Position numbers and translations under genes: made by a program. Under the pieces are notes generated by a model. The model was not told the origin of the DNA and made no database searches. It saw only the letters and a list, made by a program, of their open reading frames with translations. DNA of 64,000 bases from Bryobacterales bacterium (GTDB taxonomy: Bacteria; Acidobacteriota; Terriglobia; Bryobacterales; Bryobacteraceae): assembly GCA_016789905.1 (NCBI GenBank), contig JAEUQC010000015.1, positions 1-64,000 of the forward strand. Reading direction: 5' to 3'. Positions 25,910 through 35,622 of this stretch are shown piece after piece. Position 1 is the first letter of the stretch; each line of letters opens with the position of its first letter.

Positions 25910-27445
25910 TCAGGCGGAAGCGGCGTGCGCCTTGGCCGGCAAGGGAAGAAGCAACGTGAACTGACAACCCTGGCCGGGGGCCGTGTCGACGGTCAGTTGC
26001 GCGCCGTGGGAGGCAACAAGGGTTTTTACCGTTTCCAGTCCGAGACCTGTGCCGCCGTTAGCGTGTCGAGTGCTGAAGAAGGGCTCAAAGACCTGGTGCT
26101 TGGTGGCTTCGTCCATTCCCGGACCGTTGTCGGCGACGATGAGGACGGCATGACCCTCGGCGGCTCTGGTGCGAATGGTGAAGGCGCCTTTGCCGTTCAT
26201 CGCTGCGGAAGCATTGCTGGCGAGATTGAGCAGCGCGTTCAGGAAGAGCGGCTGATCGAGTTGAAGAACGATTGGAACTTCGAGGAGATCCGTGGTGCAG
26301 ACAACGCCCCGGCCCAGGGCAAGCTGGACGAGCGGAAGGGCGGAGCGAACAGCGTCGTTGAGGTTGCAGGAGCTTGGTTCCTGGTGTTGATCTCGCAGCC
26401 AACTCAACAGGCGGCGAGGCGAATCGGCGGCATGTTCGATGGACTGAGTCAACTCCGCGGCCAGCGAGCGGGCGGGATGGCCGGCCGGCAGCGTAAAGGC
26501 GATTTCGCCGGCCTGCGCTGCGAGTAGGGTGAGCAGGTTGTTCCAGTCGTGCGCCAGATTGGCCGCAAGCCGACCGGCGGCGACGAGGCGCTGCGCTTGC
26601 AATTCGTCCATCGATTCCATTATGGAGGAAGATGGGTCCACCGAATCGTTCAGCCACCCGGCGTCTTCTCCGAATAGGGTTAGCGCGAGCCGTGCGCTCG
26701 CGGAGAAATACATGGCGAGTTGTTCGCTTTCCGCGCGCAGCGATCGCCATTGGAGCCGAACGGATTCCTTGTCGCGGTCTGGCACCGGTCCCGTCCAGCC
26801 CTTGCGGCCGGACTTAAACCAGGCGCGAAGCGTTTTATGCGCATTGCGCTCGGCGATTTGAAGGGCCTCCGGATGGGAGAGCCCTGCCTTCTTGAGGCAA
26901 TCGACGGTGGCTGCGACGAGCGGAGTAAACAAAGCTCCAGTGAACGCTGAACCGGCGGCATAAACCTGTTTCCGGCCTTGTTCGAGGTAGAAGACAGAGG
27001 ACTTGAAGGACGTTGCGAAATGTTGGACCCGGCGGCGCGCGTTGGCGTCGACATCGGCGACAAAGCGAAGGTCCGGAAAGGCATCGAGCGAATCCAAGGT
27101 TCCGGTGGACGCTCCGAGTTCGCGCAATGGGGCGAGGCACGACAGGTCGCGGCGGAAATCGAGCAGGATGACGGTACGGCCGTTCCAATCGATTCCGGAC
27201 TCACGGGCAAGCCGAAACAATTCGGGAAAATCGGATTCCGGGCCGGTGATAAGGATCAGTTCGGCTGTGCCGAGCGACGACGGCGGAACGGCCACGCCGG
27301 CCTTCAGCCGGTTGGCCAGGCGCGAGGCAACGCGGAGCGTGGCGGAGGCAACCGGGCCAAGGTGAACGTGCAGATCCGGGAGCCGAAACAGCGCCGGGCT
27401 CATCGGGCCCGATGCAAGAAGACCCAGCCATTGTTTTTGTCTCAT
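25910..27445 (-). CDS. Soluble histidine kinase fused to an N-terminal DUF2520-like domain
   Basis: A 511-residue protein with no membrane span. Residues 1-260 match the Rossmann-like/DUF2520 family: [25 protein letters not shown] and the helical half [30 protein letters not shown]...[14 protein letters not shown]. The usual GxGxxG and HCSGA motifs are replaced, so NAD(P) chemistry is doubtful. Residues 285-511 form a histidine kinase: H-box AHDWNNLL (His 299), N-box [17 protein letters not shown]1 DNGPGMD, F-box FEPFFST and G2 GGTGLGL. All ATP-site motifs are intact. No response regulator is adjacent. Its ATG overlaps the uvrB stop (ATGA at 27442-27445). Confidence 0.85.
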   Translation of the reverse strand: MRQKQWLGLLASGPMSPALFRLPDLHVHLGPVASATLRVASRLANRLKAGVAVPPSSLGTAELILITGPESDFPELFRLARESGIDWNGRTVILLDFRRDLSCLAPLRELGASTGTLDSLDAFPDLRFVADVDANARRRVQHFATSFKSSVFYLEQGRKQVYAAGSAFTGALFTPLVAATVDCLKKAGLSHPEALQIAERNAHKTLRAWFKSGRKGWTGPVPDRDKESVRLQWRSLRAESEQLAMYFSASARLALTLFGEDAGWLNDSVDPSSSIMESMDELQAQRLVAAGRLAANLAHDWNNLLTLLAAQAGEIAFTLPAGHPARSLAAELTQSIEHAADSPRRLLSWLRDQHQEPSSCNLNDAVRSALPLVQLALGRGVVCTTDLLEVPIVLQLDQPLFLNALLNLASNASAAMNGKGAFTIRTRAAEGHAVLIVADNGPGMDEATKHQVFEPFFSTRHANGGTGLGLETVKTLVASHGAQLTVDTAPGQGCQFTLLLPLPAKAHAASA

Positions 27446-29421
27446 GGCGCAGGGGACTTCAGCGCCTTGATACGGTCGCGCAGTTGGGCGGCCTTTTCAA
27501 ATTCAAACTGGCGTGCGGCTTCGCGCATGCGCAGTTCCAGATCGGCGATGAGTTGGACCCTCTGTTGCGGATCGAGTTCGGATTCAGGCGATTCCGGTTC
27601 CAGGGGGATCGTGACGTAGTCCGATTCGGCGATGCGAACCAGGCTCATGTCGATCGGTTTGTTGATGGACTGCGGGGTGATTCCATTCACCTCGTTGTAG
27701 TCGATCTGGATGCGGCGGCGGCGGTCCGTTTCGCCGATGGCGTGTTTCATGGAGTCGGTCATCACGTCGCCGTATAGGATAGCGCGACCGTTGAGATTTC
27801 GCGCGGCCCGCCCAATGGTCTGGATGAGTGAGCCGGCCGAGCGCAGGAATCCCTCCTTGTCCGCGTCGAGAATGGCCACCAGAGAAACCTCGGGCAGGTC
27901 CAGCCCTTCGCGAAGCAGGTTGACGCCGATAAGTACGTCTAATTCCCCCTTGCGCAGGTCCCGCAGTAACTTGATCCGGTCGAGAGTACTTACTTCCGAG
28001 TGCAGGTACTGGCATTTCACGCCGACTTCGGAGTAATAGCTGGCCAGATCCTCCGACATGCGCTTCGTGAGTGTCGTAATGAGAACCCGTTCGTTGGCCT
28101 CCACGCGCTTGCGGATTTCGTTGAGCAGGTCGTCCACCTGGCCGCGAATCGGGCGCACTTCCACCGGCGGATCGATCAGCCCGGTCGGCCGGATGATCTG
28201 TTCGACGGTGACGCCATTGGCGACTTCCAACTCATAGGGTCCGGGTGTGGCGGATACGTAGACAACCTGATTGACGCGGTTTTGAAACTCTTCAAATGTT
28301 AATGGCCGATTGTCGAGAGCGCTCGGCAGACGGAAACCGTGGTTTACCAGCGTCTCCTTGCGGGAGCGATCGCCGTGCCACATGCCGCGGATTTGCGGCA
28401 TCGTCTGATGGCTTTCATCGATGAAGATCAGATGGTCGGCAGGCAGATAATCGAGAAGCGTCGGCGGAGCTTCCCCGGGAAGGCGTCCAGAAAAATGGCG
28501 GGAGTAGTTTTCAATGCCATGGCAATAGCCGATGGTCTTAATCATCTCGAGGTCGAACATCGTGCGCTGATGAATGCGCTGGGCTTCGATTAACTTCCCC
28601 TGCTTTTCCAATTCTGTTCGCCACCACTCCAGTTCCTCCTTGATGGTGCCCATCGCCTTTTCCTTCATATCCTCACTCAATACGTAGTGGGTCTTGGGAT
28701 AGATGGGAAGCCGGGAATGGGCTTGCCGGATGGCGCCAGTAAGTGGATCTATATGGGCAATCGACTCTATTTCATCGCCCCAAAGTTCAATGCGCACGGC
28801 GTATTCGTCATAGGAAGGAAAGATTTCGACGATGTCGCCGCGTACGCGAAAGACGCCCCGCTTGAAGTCGTGGTCGTTCCTTTCATAGAGCAGTTCAACG
28901 AGCCGTCCCAGCAGTTCCTTCCGGGAAACGCGCATGCCCTTTTCAAGCATCAACAACATGCCGTAGTATGCCTCGGGCGAACCGATGCCGTAGATACAGC
29001 TCACGCTCGCGATGATTACGCAGTCGCGGCGTTCAAACAGGGATCGCGTAGCGGAGAGACGAAGACGGTCGAGTTCGTCGTTGACCGTGGATTCCTTCTC
29101 AATGTAAACGTCCGAATTAGGAATGTACGCTTCCGGCTGGTAATAGTCATAGTAACTGACGAAGTATTCGACGGCATTGGCGGGAAAGAATGTCTTAAAC
29201 TCGTGATAAAGCTGCGCGGCGAGCGTTTTATTGTGCGCCAGCACGATGGACGGTCTGCCGGTCGCCTCAATCACCTTGGCCATCGTGAACGTCTTGCCGG
29301 ACCCGGTGACGCCGAGCAGTACCTGGTGGGCCGCATCGTCGTTCACTCCACGCACCAGACCTTCGATGGCGGTCTCCTGGTCGCCGCGCGGACTGTATGA
29401 GACACCGATCTGGAATGCCAT
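27442..29421 (-). CDS. uvrB: Excinuclease ABC subunit B
   Basis: A 659-residue nucleotide-excision-repair helicase that loads with UvrA, verifies damage and recruits UvrC. It shows the Walker A motif [10 protein letters not shown], the beta-hairpin region ([21 protein letters not shown]), the [21 protein letters not shown]-type segment, motif V/VI ([35 protein letters not shown]) and the C-terminal UVR domain ([24 protein letters not shown]). It begins two bases after the YihY stop. The last codons overlap the kinase start. Confidence 0.97.
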   Translation of the reverse strand: MAFQIGVSYSPRGDQETAIEGLVRGVNDDAAHQVLLGVTGSGKTFTMAKVIEATGRPSIVLAHNKTLAAQLYHEFKTFFPANAVEYFVSYYDYYQPEAYIPNSDVYIEKESTVNDELDRLRLSATRSLFERRDCVIIASVSCIYGIGSPEAYYGMLLMLEKGMRVSRKELLGRLVELLYERNDHDFKRGVFRVRGDIVEIFPSYDEYAVRIELWGDEIESIAHIDPLTGAIRQAHSRLPIYPKTHYVLSEDMKEKAMGTIKEELEWWRTELEKQGKLIEAQRIHQRTMFDLEMIKTIGYCHGIENYSRHFSGRLPGEAPPTLLDYLPADHLIFIDESHQTMPQIRGMWHGDRSRKETLVNHGFRLPSALDNRPLTFEEFQNRVNQVVYVSATPGPYELEVANGVTVEQIIRPTGLIDPPVEVRPIRGQVDDLLNEIRKRVEANERVLITTLTKRMSEDLASYYSEVGVKCQYLHSEVSTLDRIKLLRDLRKGELDVLIGVNLLREGLDLPEVSLVAILDADKEGFLRSAGSLIQTIGRAARNLNGRAILYGDVMTDSMKHAIGETDRRRRIQIDYNEVNGITPQSINKPIDMSLVRIAESDYVTIPLEPESPESELDPQQRVQLIADLELRMREAARQFEFEKAAQLRDRIKALKSPAP

Positions 29422-29423
29422 AT

Positions 29424-30290
29424 CTACAGTTTAGGAGCAGACGGCCCCAGCCGCTTCCGAATCCGCTCGGTTTCCGCATTAAACTCGCAGCCGAATAGGG
29501 CGATCGCCGCCAACAGGTACATCCAGACGATCAACGCAATGACCCCGCCGATGGAGCCGTACATCACGTTATAGTTCGCCAGATTCCGCACATACCAGGC
29601 GAAGATGACGGTGACGGCGAGCCACAAGCCGGTGGCCACAAAGGCGCCGGGCCAGACGTTTTTCCATTGCTGTGGCCGGTTCGGCGCCACGTAGTAGAGC
29701 AGTCCCGTGGTAAGAACAACGGCGCCCAAAGAGATAAACAACCGGGTGACTTTGCTTGCGAACAGAACCCCGGCGGCTACGTTGCCTCCCGCGTCAATCC
29801 AACCCGCCATGGTGAGCAGCGACTGTTCCAGTTTGTCGCCGAAAACGAGCAGTACGGAGGCTGCAATGGCCGGCATTGCGGAGATAAACACGAGTGTGAA
29901 AGCCACCACGCGGTCCTGGACGATGCCGCGCCCTCCGGGCAGGCGGTAAGCGGCGCGAAAGCCCTCCATCAGCGTCGCCATCAGGGAGGACGCCGCCCAC
30001 GCCGAAAGCAGTGCGGCGATAACGATGAGCGATAGCGGTTGCGCGCCGCGTTCGCGAAACTGCCGTTCAATCAGTTCCGCCGCGCCCGGTGGAACCACTT
30101 CGAAGGCGAACCGGGCGAGATATTGCGAGACGCGATCGGCGTTGGCCTGCACCAGGATCGCGGCTAGGGAAGAGAGCACTGGAAACAGGCTGAGCAACCC
30201 GGAGTACGCCGCGCCCTTGGCTATACCCCAGCAGCCATCGAGCCAGGAGTTAAAGAACGCGCGGCGCAGAATGATAAAAAACGTGCGCAT
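29424..30290 (-). CDS. YihY/BrkB family inner-membrane protein
   Basis: A 288-residue integral membrane protein with about six spans. The family signature is present: an N-terminal [22 protein letters not shown] segment, [53 protein letters not shown], and the end [35 protein letters not shown]. The E. coli homologue was once called RNase BN in error; true function is unknown, though efflux or transport roles are proposed. It sits three bases after the preceding large membrane-protein gene and two bases before uvrB, forming a continuous minus-strand unit. Confidence 0.9.
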   Translation of the reverse strand: MRTFFIILRRAFFNSWLDGCWGIAKGAAYSGLLSLFPVLSSLAAILVQANADRVSQYLARFAFEVVPPGAAELIERQFRERGAQPLSLIVIAALLSAWAASSLMATLMEGFRAAYRLPGGRGIVQDRVVAFTLVFISAMPAIAASVLLVFGDKLEQSLLTMAGWIDAGGNVAAGVLFASKVTRLFISLGAVVLTTGLLYYVAPNRPQQWKNVWPGAFVATGLWLAVTVIFAWYVRNLANYNVMYGSIGGVIALIVWMYLLAAIALFGCEFNAETERIRKRLGPSAPKL

Positions 30291-30293
30291 GTC

Positions 30294-32273
30294 TCAGGCT
30301 TTTCGTTTCCAGAATATGACGCCCAGGCAGGCGACCGCTGTCAACAGGCTGACGGCGGCGCAGGTGATTTCTTCTATCGATGGCTCAAAGCGAAGTTCCA
30401 GCCTGGTCCCGTCGGCCGGTAGCGCATCGGTAACCATCAGGCCGGTGGAATTCGCCCGCAACGGGATCGCGGTCCCGTTGACGTACGCGCGGAAATTCGG
30501 GTCCCACGGAATGGCGAAGGCGACGTGCATACCTTGCGGGAGTTTGCCCGTGACGGTGGCATGGCGGGCGTTGTCCCATTGAAACCGCAACTCCGGGCGG
30601 GTGGAATCGAGCATGGCGTTGACGTAGGGATACCAGGGCTTCTGATAGCCGTACTGGATTGTGATCGCGGGGATCTCGTTTGCGTGCAGCAGGTGCGCAT
30701 AGCGAACCGGAGCCAGGCGGTAGATAAAGTCGTCCTTTTCTTCCCACACCTTTTCCAGCACCCCTTCGAATTTCCGGGGGTTCTTATAGTCGCGATAAAA
30801 CTCTTCCGAGTTGGGCCCGTGGACAACAACGTACTCCACGCCGAATGCGCGCAGCAGCATGATGGATTCTTCGGCTTCGCGATCCTTCGCCAGGCCCAGA
30901 TCGGTGCGTACCTGGTAGGCAATGATGAGCGGTAGCCGCGTCTTTAGCCCAGTTTCAAACACTCCGCCCACCTGCGGAATGTCGAACCAGGAGTTCAAAC
31001 GAAACCGCGTTCCACCGGTAGCGAAGACGCGGCCGGTTGGCGCCAAACGGTTCAGCGCGGAAGCCACGCGGTATTCCGATGTCGATTCTTTGTCCACCAC
31101 GAGCCATTTTTCGTACCGGTGGGTAACGAATCGAGTGACATGGGGAGTCTGCTGCAACAATAGTGCCAGGAGCGCAAATCTCGCGGTCCACCGCAGACTG
31201 GGGCGAGGACTGGCGAACAGCGCGCGGAGGACCTCGACTGCCAGCAGCAATAAGCAGAGTTCGAACTCCAATGCATAGCGGCGGGACTCGGGAAACGAAT
31301 TGATTCCGAATCGGTAGAACAGCATGACAGGCAGTCCGTAGCCAAAGGTGCAGAGCAGCAGCCAGCACGCATACCGTTGTTGGGGAAACCGCCAAAAGGC
31401 AAGGCGGATCAACGCGATTCCGATTGCCCATCCGAGCACCGCGGTCCGCTCCATGCGCTGGAACTGGTAGCCAAAGGCGTCTTGAGGCCAGTTATGGGCC
31501 ATCTGGGCGATGAACGACGGCGTCAGCCAGAATGCCGAAAGAAGATACCCGAGTAAGCCGGCATACAGGATTCGCCGGTGTTGGAACGCCGTGTCCCCCC
31601 AATGCACCAGCATTAACATCAGGACAGCGAAGGCGAGCGCGAGTCCGGCAACCCAATTGGTGAGAACTGTGGCGGCCAGGGCGCAGGCGGCGGCGACCAG
31701 GGGAGCGAACCCCGGCCGCATTGCCGCGCGATGAACCAGAAATAGCGCTATGAGCAAGAAGAGGATGCCGACGGTGTGCGGGCCCTCCCCGTACTTGATA
31801 AGGACCTGAATCCGCCACGGCACGGTCATGAAACCGCGATCGCCGGCGATGGTCTCCACCAGAGCATAGAGGGGGGAGAAAAACGTGACGGCAAGCGCGG
31901 AAGCGAACGAGGCACGCACCCGGCCTGTCCATCCGGCGACAAAAAGATACGCCGCCGCCGGCGTTGCCATCAGCGCCAGTGCGCAGACGGCACGGTGGAC
32001 ATGCGTCGCGTCTGCGCCCGGAATTACCCAAAGCCAGAAGGCGTCGAAGTAGGGCAGCAGCGGCAGGTACACGTAGTGCATCGGAATACCGCCGTATTGA
32101 AGCGGGTTCCAGGACAGATAGTCCGGATTGTCGGCGAAAATGCGAGCCATGTAAGCATAACCGCGTTCAATCGATCCGCGATAGGGTGTGACACCGGAAA
32201 GCAGAATTGGCCAGTTGAGTCCCAGGTTCAGAAGGAAGAGGAGCAGGGCCTTTGCCCAGAGTCGCGGGCTCAT
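30294..32273 (-). CDS. Large multi-pass membrane protein, PTPS-related/YfhO-like (copy 2)
   Basis: A 659-residue protein with some 10-12 predicted spans, an N-terminal NWPILLSG...GSIERGYAYMARIFAD...WNPLQYGGIPMHYVYLPLLPYF segment, and a large soluble C-terminal part with a terminal span. This layout matches the '6-pyruvoyl-tetrahydropterin synthase-related' membrane family (PF10131 type), a GT-C-like glycosyltransferase relative. The KYGEGPHTVGILFL segment is shared with its neighbour at 32270, showing the two are tandem paralogues. A role in lipid-linked sugar transfer to envelope glycans is inferred from fold only. Start and upstream stop overlap by ATGA. Confidence 0.78.
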   Translation of the reverse strand: MSPRLWAKALLLFLLNLGLNWPILLSGVTPYRGSIERGYAYMARIFADNPDYLSWNPLQYGGIPMHYVYLPLLPYFDAFWLWVIPGADATHVHRAVCALALMATPAAAYLFVAGWTGRVRASFASALAVTFFSPLYALVETIAGDRGFMTVPWRIQVLIKYGEGPHTVGILFLLIALFLVHRAAMRPGFAPLVAAACALAATVLTNWVAGLALAFAVLMLMLVHWGDTAFQHRRILYAGLLGYLLSAFWLTPSFIAQMAHNWPQDAFGYQFQRMERTAVLGWAIGIALIRLAFWRFPQQRYACWLLLCTFGYGLPVMLFYRFGINSFPESRRYALEFELCLLLLAVEVLRALFASPRPSLRWTARFALLALLLQQTPHVTRFVTHRYEKWLVVDKESTSEYRVASALNRLAPTGRVFATGGTRFRLNSWFDIPQVGGVFETGLKTRLPLIIAYQVRTDLGLAKDREAEESIMLLRAFGVEYVVVHGPNSEEFYRDYKNPRKFEGVLEKVWEEKDDFIYRLAPVRYAHLLHANEIPAITIQYGYQKPWYPYVNAMLDSTRPELRFQWDNARHATVTGKLPQGMHVAFAIPWDPNFRAYVNGTAIPLRANSTGLMVTDALPADGTRLELRFEPSIEEITCAAVSLLTAVACLGVIFWKRKA

Positions 32274-34237
32274 CGTGGCTTCCGGGTCAGTAGTCCGGCA
32301 ACAACCGCCAAGGTGAGTAGACTCACGCCGCGCCCGGCCACATTCTCAAACGGCGTCTCGAACTGCAACACGAGGTTGTGCTGGCCGGCCGGCAGGTCGA
32401 TTCTCACCTGGCCGTACGCATCCTCGGACACTTTGTACTCCCGATCCCCCTCGCGGGCACGCCACGACGGATCAAAGGCCACCTGCACCGCCAGCGCTTG
32501 GCCTTCGGCGGTGGTGGCGTTGATGGTCAGCGTATCGGGCCTCTGCCAACTCGTCTGTGCAGGTGGCGTCGCCGGATTCTCCAGCGTGTCCACGTACTGC
32601 TGCAGGGCCTCAATATCGTCGGGCCATGTTGGGAAGCGGGATTTCGTGTAAGCGGCCGCATCCACAACGCGGGCTAGAGACCGGTCCTTGCGCGGCACGT
32701 CATAGATCCAATTGCCCTGGTTGTCTTCCCAGAGAACTGGCAACGCGCCTTTGAATTTGTGCGGGTGTTCGAAGTCGCAAAGCGGCAGTTTGGATGTCTT
32801 GTCGTTCACGACAAGGTTATCTACGCCATACGTTTTCAGCCACAAAATGTCCGTTTTCGCATCCGCCCCCAGCACTAGACGCCAAAACATTTCCATCACC
32901 TTGATGTTGGTGATTCCCTGTTCCGACCCGCCGCCAATTTGCGCGTTGTTGGTCCACACGTTCCACCAGAACCGGACCGTCCCCGTCACCTGTGATCGCG
33001 TTCCGGGCCGGTGCGCGGCCACCCAGTCGGCAATCTGGAATTCGAGCAGGTGCTTGTATTCGGCAGTGCGTTGCAGGTGGCGCCATGGTTTCGTCAGGTA
33101 GTAGGCGCCAGGGTAAAGCACGGCCGCCAGTGCGAAAGCGGCGACGGCCGCCCGCGGAAGGCGGTCTGGAAAGCGTTGCCAAAGCGTGAGTAGCGCAAGC
33201 GCACAAAGGAAAATGAGCGCCAGGTCCAGTTCGGGTATTAGACGTTCGGGTTCACCTGCCACGCGGAAATTGAAATAGTATTGGCCCAGCGTGTTGAGAG
33301 AACAAAACGCGGCAACGCCGATTACGAAAACAGTCCACGCCGTGGCGCCGCGCCGAGCAAGAATCCAGCTAATGACGAGGTATGCAACGGCGACGGCGCT
33401 CGCTAACTGCAACGACCACAACGAGCCTTTTTGAGAAACGATCGCCAGATTTCTGGAAGTGATTCGCAGAAACGAAGGCGAAAGCCAGAGCGCGCACAGC
33501 CCGTAGGCGAGCGCTGCGATGGCCGCCGCCCGCAGCCATATCTTCCAGTCACGCGTTTCCGCAAACACAGACCAGCAGAGGACCGGAAACCAGAGCGCCA
33601 GCGAAGTGGCGCCATAGAAATTGTTCGATACTACGGCGGCGCACGCGATAGCCGACCCTGCCAGCCATCTTGTGTTGCCGGCGCGAATGCCTTTCCAGGC
33701 GAGCGCAAGCGCCAGTGGCAAAATGGCGAATGCCGTCATGTGTGGACCCTCGCCGTAACGGACCAGCACGCTGAGCCGTTGCGGAAATGCGGGATAAACG
33801 TCCGCCCGAATGTGCAGCATAAACAATAGCGAAGGCGAGACGACGGCGGCGGCGAGCGCCGTCACCCAGCCGTATAGGCGTGATCGGGAGCCTAGCCGGG
33901 CGAGCAGATAAATGAATGCAATGCCGAGAGCGTAAAAAACGCCTGTGTAGACGTGATAGGCCTTTGCTGGAATGAACCCGGTCCACTTTGAGATCAGCGC
34001 GGTCCCGTACCGGATAGCGGGCGGGTACACGTAGTCGAAACGGGTTCCGCCGTACCAGAGAGGTTGCCACCCTGGGTGGGGCAGGTTTTCTGAAAGAAAC
34101 CGTCCGTCGGCGATGAAGGTAGAGTCGATGGTCATCCAATTTTCGTAGTACTTGGTTTTGAAAATTGGCCAGATCATCGCGGCGGTCAGGGCGGCGATCA
34201 GGAACAGGTCCAGAGCCCAGGATTTGCGTTCGCTCAA
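32270..34237 (-). CDS. Large multi-pass membrane protein, PTPS-related/YfhO-like (copy 1)
   Basis: A 655-residue paralogue of the next gene: SENLPHPGWQPLWYGGTRFDYVYPPAIRYG corresponds to the short Asp/His-bearing loop after the first span, and VRYGEGPHMTAFAILPLALAL is the shared internal motif. Ten or more spans precede a soluble domain (ADWVAAHRPGTRSQVTG...) and a final C-terminal span ending in LLTRKPR. The start is TTG 34237, with AAGGAA about ten bases before it; no ATG gives the first span. The first gene of the run that continues through YihY, uvrB and the histidine kinase. GT-C-type sugar transferase activity is possible but unproven. Confidence 0.78.
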   Translation of the reverse strand: MSERKSWALDLFLIAALTAAMIWPIFKTKYYENWMTIDSTFIADGRFLSENLPHPGWQPLWYGGTRFDYVYPPAIRYGTALISKWTGFIPAKAYHVYTGVFYALGIAFIYLLARLGSRSRLYGWVTALAAAVVSPSLLFMLHIRADVYPAFPQRLSVLVRYGEGPHMTAFAILPLALALAWKGIRAGNTRWLAGSAIACAAVVSNNFYGATSLALWFPVLCWSVFAETRDWKIWLRAAAIAALAYGLCALWLSPSFLRITSRNLAIVSQKGSLWSLQLASAVAVAYLVISWILARRGATAWTVFVIGVAAFCSLNTLGQYYFNFRVAGEPERLIPELDLALIFLCALALLTLWQRFPDRLPRAAVAAFALAAVLYPGAYYLTKPWRHLQRTAEYKHLLEFQIADWVAAHRPGTRSQVTGTVRFWWNVWTNNAQIGGGSEQGITNIKVMEMFWRLVLGADAKTDILWLKTYGVDNLVVNDKTSKLPLCDFEHPHKFKGALPVLWEDNQGNWIYDVPRKDRSLARVVDAAAYTKSRFPTWPDDIEALQQYVDTLENPATPPAQTSWQRPDTLTINATTAEGQALAVQVAFDPSWRAREGDREYKVSEDAYGQVRIDLPAGQHNLVLQFETPFENVAGRGVSLLTLAVVAGLLTRKPR

Positions 34238-34249
34238 AAGGCGGTTTCC

Positions 34250-34281
34250 TTGAAAGTGGGTATCACTGATATATTCTATAT
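34250..34281 (+). promoter_or_regulatory. Candidate promoter and AT-rich palindrome in divergent region
   Basis: On the plus strand TTGAAA (34250-34255) and TATTCT (34272-34277) are spaced by 16 bases, a reasonable -35/-10 pair for the membrane-fusion-protein gene at 34360. The -10 lies within ATATA-TTC-TATAT (34269-34281), a perfect 5-3-5 inverted repeat of the same geometry as the one next to padR. AT-rich sequence makes chance palindromes likely, so operator function is only a suggestion. Confidence 0.35.
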
Positions 34282-34359
34282 TTCCTTGCTCTTCGTCAGA
34301 GCGTAACCTGCTGGGCGAGCGGTTCGCCTATTCGAGTTGGAAATTACGGAACTCTAATA

Positions 34360-35592
34360 ATGCCATCTTCTCGGTTTCTTCTTTTGGGTCTTCTTGTGTG
34401 TGCAGCCGGTTGCAATAAGCAGCAGGCTCCGGTCGCGGCGAAGTCAGATGGCCCTTTGACGGTGCGGACTGTGCTCGCCAAAGGCCGTGAAATTCAGCGC
34501 AACGTGGAGTCTGTGGGCACCTTCTATCCCATGGAGGAGGCCATCATATCCGCCGAAGTCGAGGGCCGGGCGGAAGAGGTGCGGCATGATCTGGGCGACC
34601 TGGTAAACGCCGGCGAAGTGCTGGTGCGGATCAACGACGAGGAGCAACGTTACCAGGTGGCGCAATCGGAGGCGCAGTTGCGCCAGTCGCTGGAACGGCT
34701 TGGGTTGAAGACGGAGAAGGAACGGCTGCAGGACGCCCGGGAAGCTCCCGATGTGCGCCGCGCGCAGGCGGAATTAAACGAAGCCGACCAACGCTTGAAG
34801 CGTACCCGCAGCCTGGTTGACCAGAACATCGGCGCGAAGAGCGACCTGGACGCGGCCACCTCCCGTCAGCAGGCGATGAAAGCCGCCTATGACGCCACCA
34901 TCAACCAAACGCGTAACCTGATGCAGGAAGTGGAGCGATTCAAAGCCGTTCTCGATCTACAGCGCAAGAAATTGCGAGATACCACGGTGAAGGCGCCCTT
35001 CCGCGCGTACGTAAAAGAGCGTCAGGTAACCGTAGGCCAATACCTGCGCGCGAACTCGCCGCTCTTCGTTCTTGTGAAGACCGATCCCATCCGGCTGCGC
35101 GTGGAAATCCCGGAGCGAATGGCCCCGTGGGTAAAGCTGAATCAGCAGGTGGACATCAGCGTGGAAGCTTTCGAAGGCCGCCGCTTCCAGGGCAAGATTT
35201 GGCGTATATCGCCGACCGTCGACCAGAACAAACGAACCTTCGTGGCTGAAGTGCTGGTGGCGAACGGGGCCGGTGAACTGAAGCCAGGGTCCTATGCGCG
35301 GGCGCATGTGCCCACGTCCCGGCTGGAAAAGGTGACCGTGCTGCCGCAGCGCGCCGTCTACTACATCATGGGCTCAAACAAGGCGTTTGTGGTGAAGGAT
35401 GGTGTGGTGGAAGCGCGGGACGTAAAGATGGGCGACCGGTTTGAGTCGGACGTCGAAATCCTGGAAGGGGTTGAGGACGGAGAGGCAGTGGCGTCGACAC
35501 AATTGGCCAAACTCGACACCGGCGTGAAAGTCCGCGTGAATAACGATCCGCCCAAGAAGGAAGCGGCCGCTCCGCAGAAAAAAGCCGAATAA
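34360..35592 (+). CDS. Orphan periplasmic membrane-fusion lipoprotein (RND/HlyD type)
   Basis: A 410-residue lipoprotein: the signal ends in a lipobox (LVCAAGC, Cys 18). It has two biotinyl-lipoyl halves (VESVGTFYPMEEAIISAEVEGRAEEVRHDLGD... and VKAPFRAYVKERQVTVGQYLRANSPLFVLVK) around a long alpha-helical hairpin (residues about 100-210), followed by beta-barrel and membrane-proximal domains. These proteins bridge an inner-membrane RND or ABC pump to an outer-membrane channel. Neither is encoded nearby, since the next gene is convergent. A perfect inverted repeat begins inside the stop codon, so transcription probably ends here. Confidence 0.88.
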   Translation: MPSSRFLLLGLLVCAAGCNKQQAPVAAKSDGPLTVRTVLAKGREIQRNVESVGTFYPMEEAIISAEVEGRAEEVRHDLGDLVNAGEVLVRINDEEQRYQVAQSEAQLRQSLERLGLKTEKERLQDAREAPDVRRAQAELNEADQRLKRTRSLVDQNIGAKSDLDAATSRQQAMKAAYDATINQTRNLMQEVERFKAVLDLQRKKLRDTTVKAPFRAYVKERQVTVGQYLRANSPLFVLVKTDPIRLRVEIPERMAPWVKLNQQVDISVEAFEGRRFQGKIWRISPTVDQNKRTFVAEVLVANGAGELKPGSYARAHVPTSRLEKVTVLPQRAVYYIMGSNKAFVVKDGVVEARDVKMGDRFESDVEILEGVEDGEAVASTQLAKLDTGVKVRVNNDPPKKEAAAPQKKAE

Positions 35593-35618
35593 GAGAGGAG
35601 CGGTGCCGCTCCTCTCTT
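35591..35618. terminator. Hairpin terminator between convergent genes
   Basis: AAGAGAGGAGCGG and CCGCTCCTCTCTT are perfect inverted repeats of 13 bases with 2 bases between (about 12 pairs and a small loop in RNA). It begins with the last two bases of the fusion-protein stop codon and ends four bases before the stop of the convergent coiled-coil gene. There is no U-tract on either side, so it may act in both directions as an RNA-stabilising or Rho-assisted end. Confidence 0.7.
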
Positions 35619-35622
35619 CCGG

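Noticed and set aside
34260..34290. dif (XerCD) site at the composition switch
   Set aside because: The AT-rich palindromic stretch shares only a 10-base core (TAGAATATAT on the minus strand) with the B. subtilis dif; the XerD arm does not match. A profile search would be needed.
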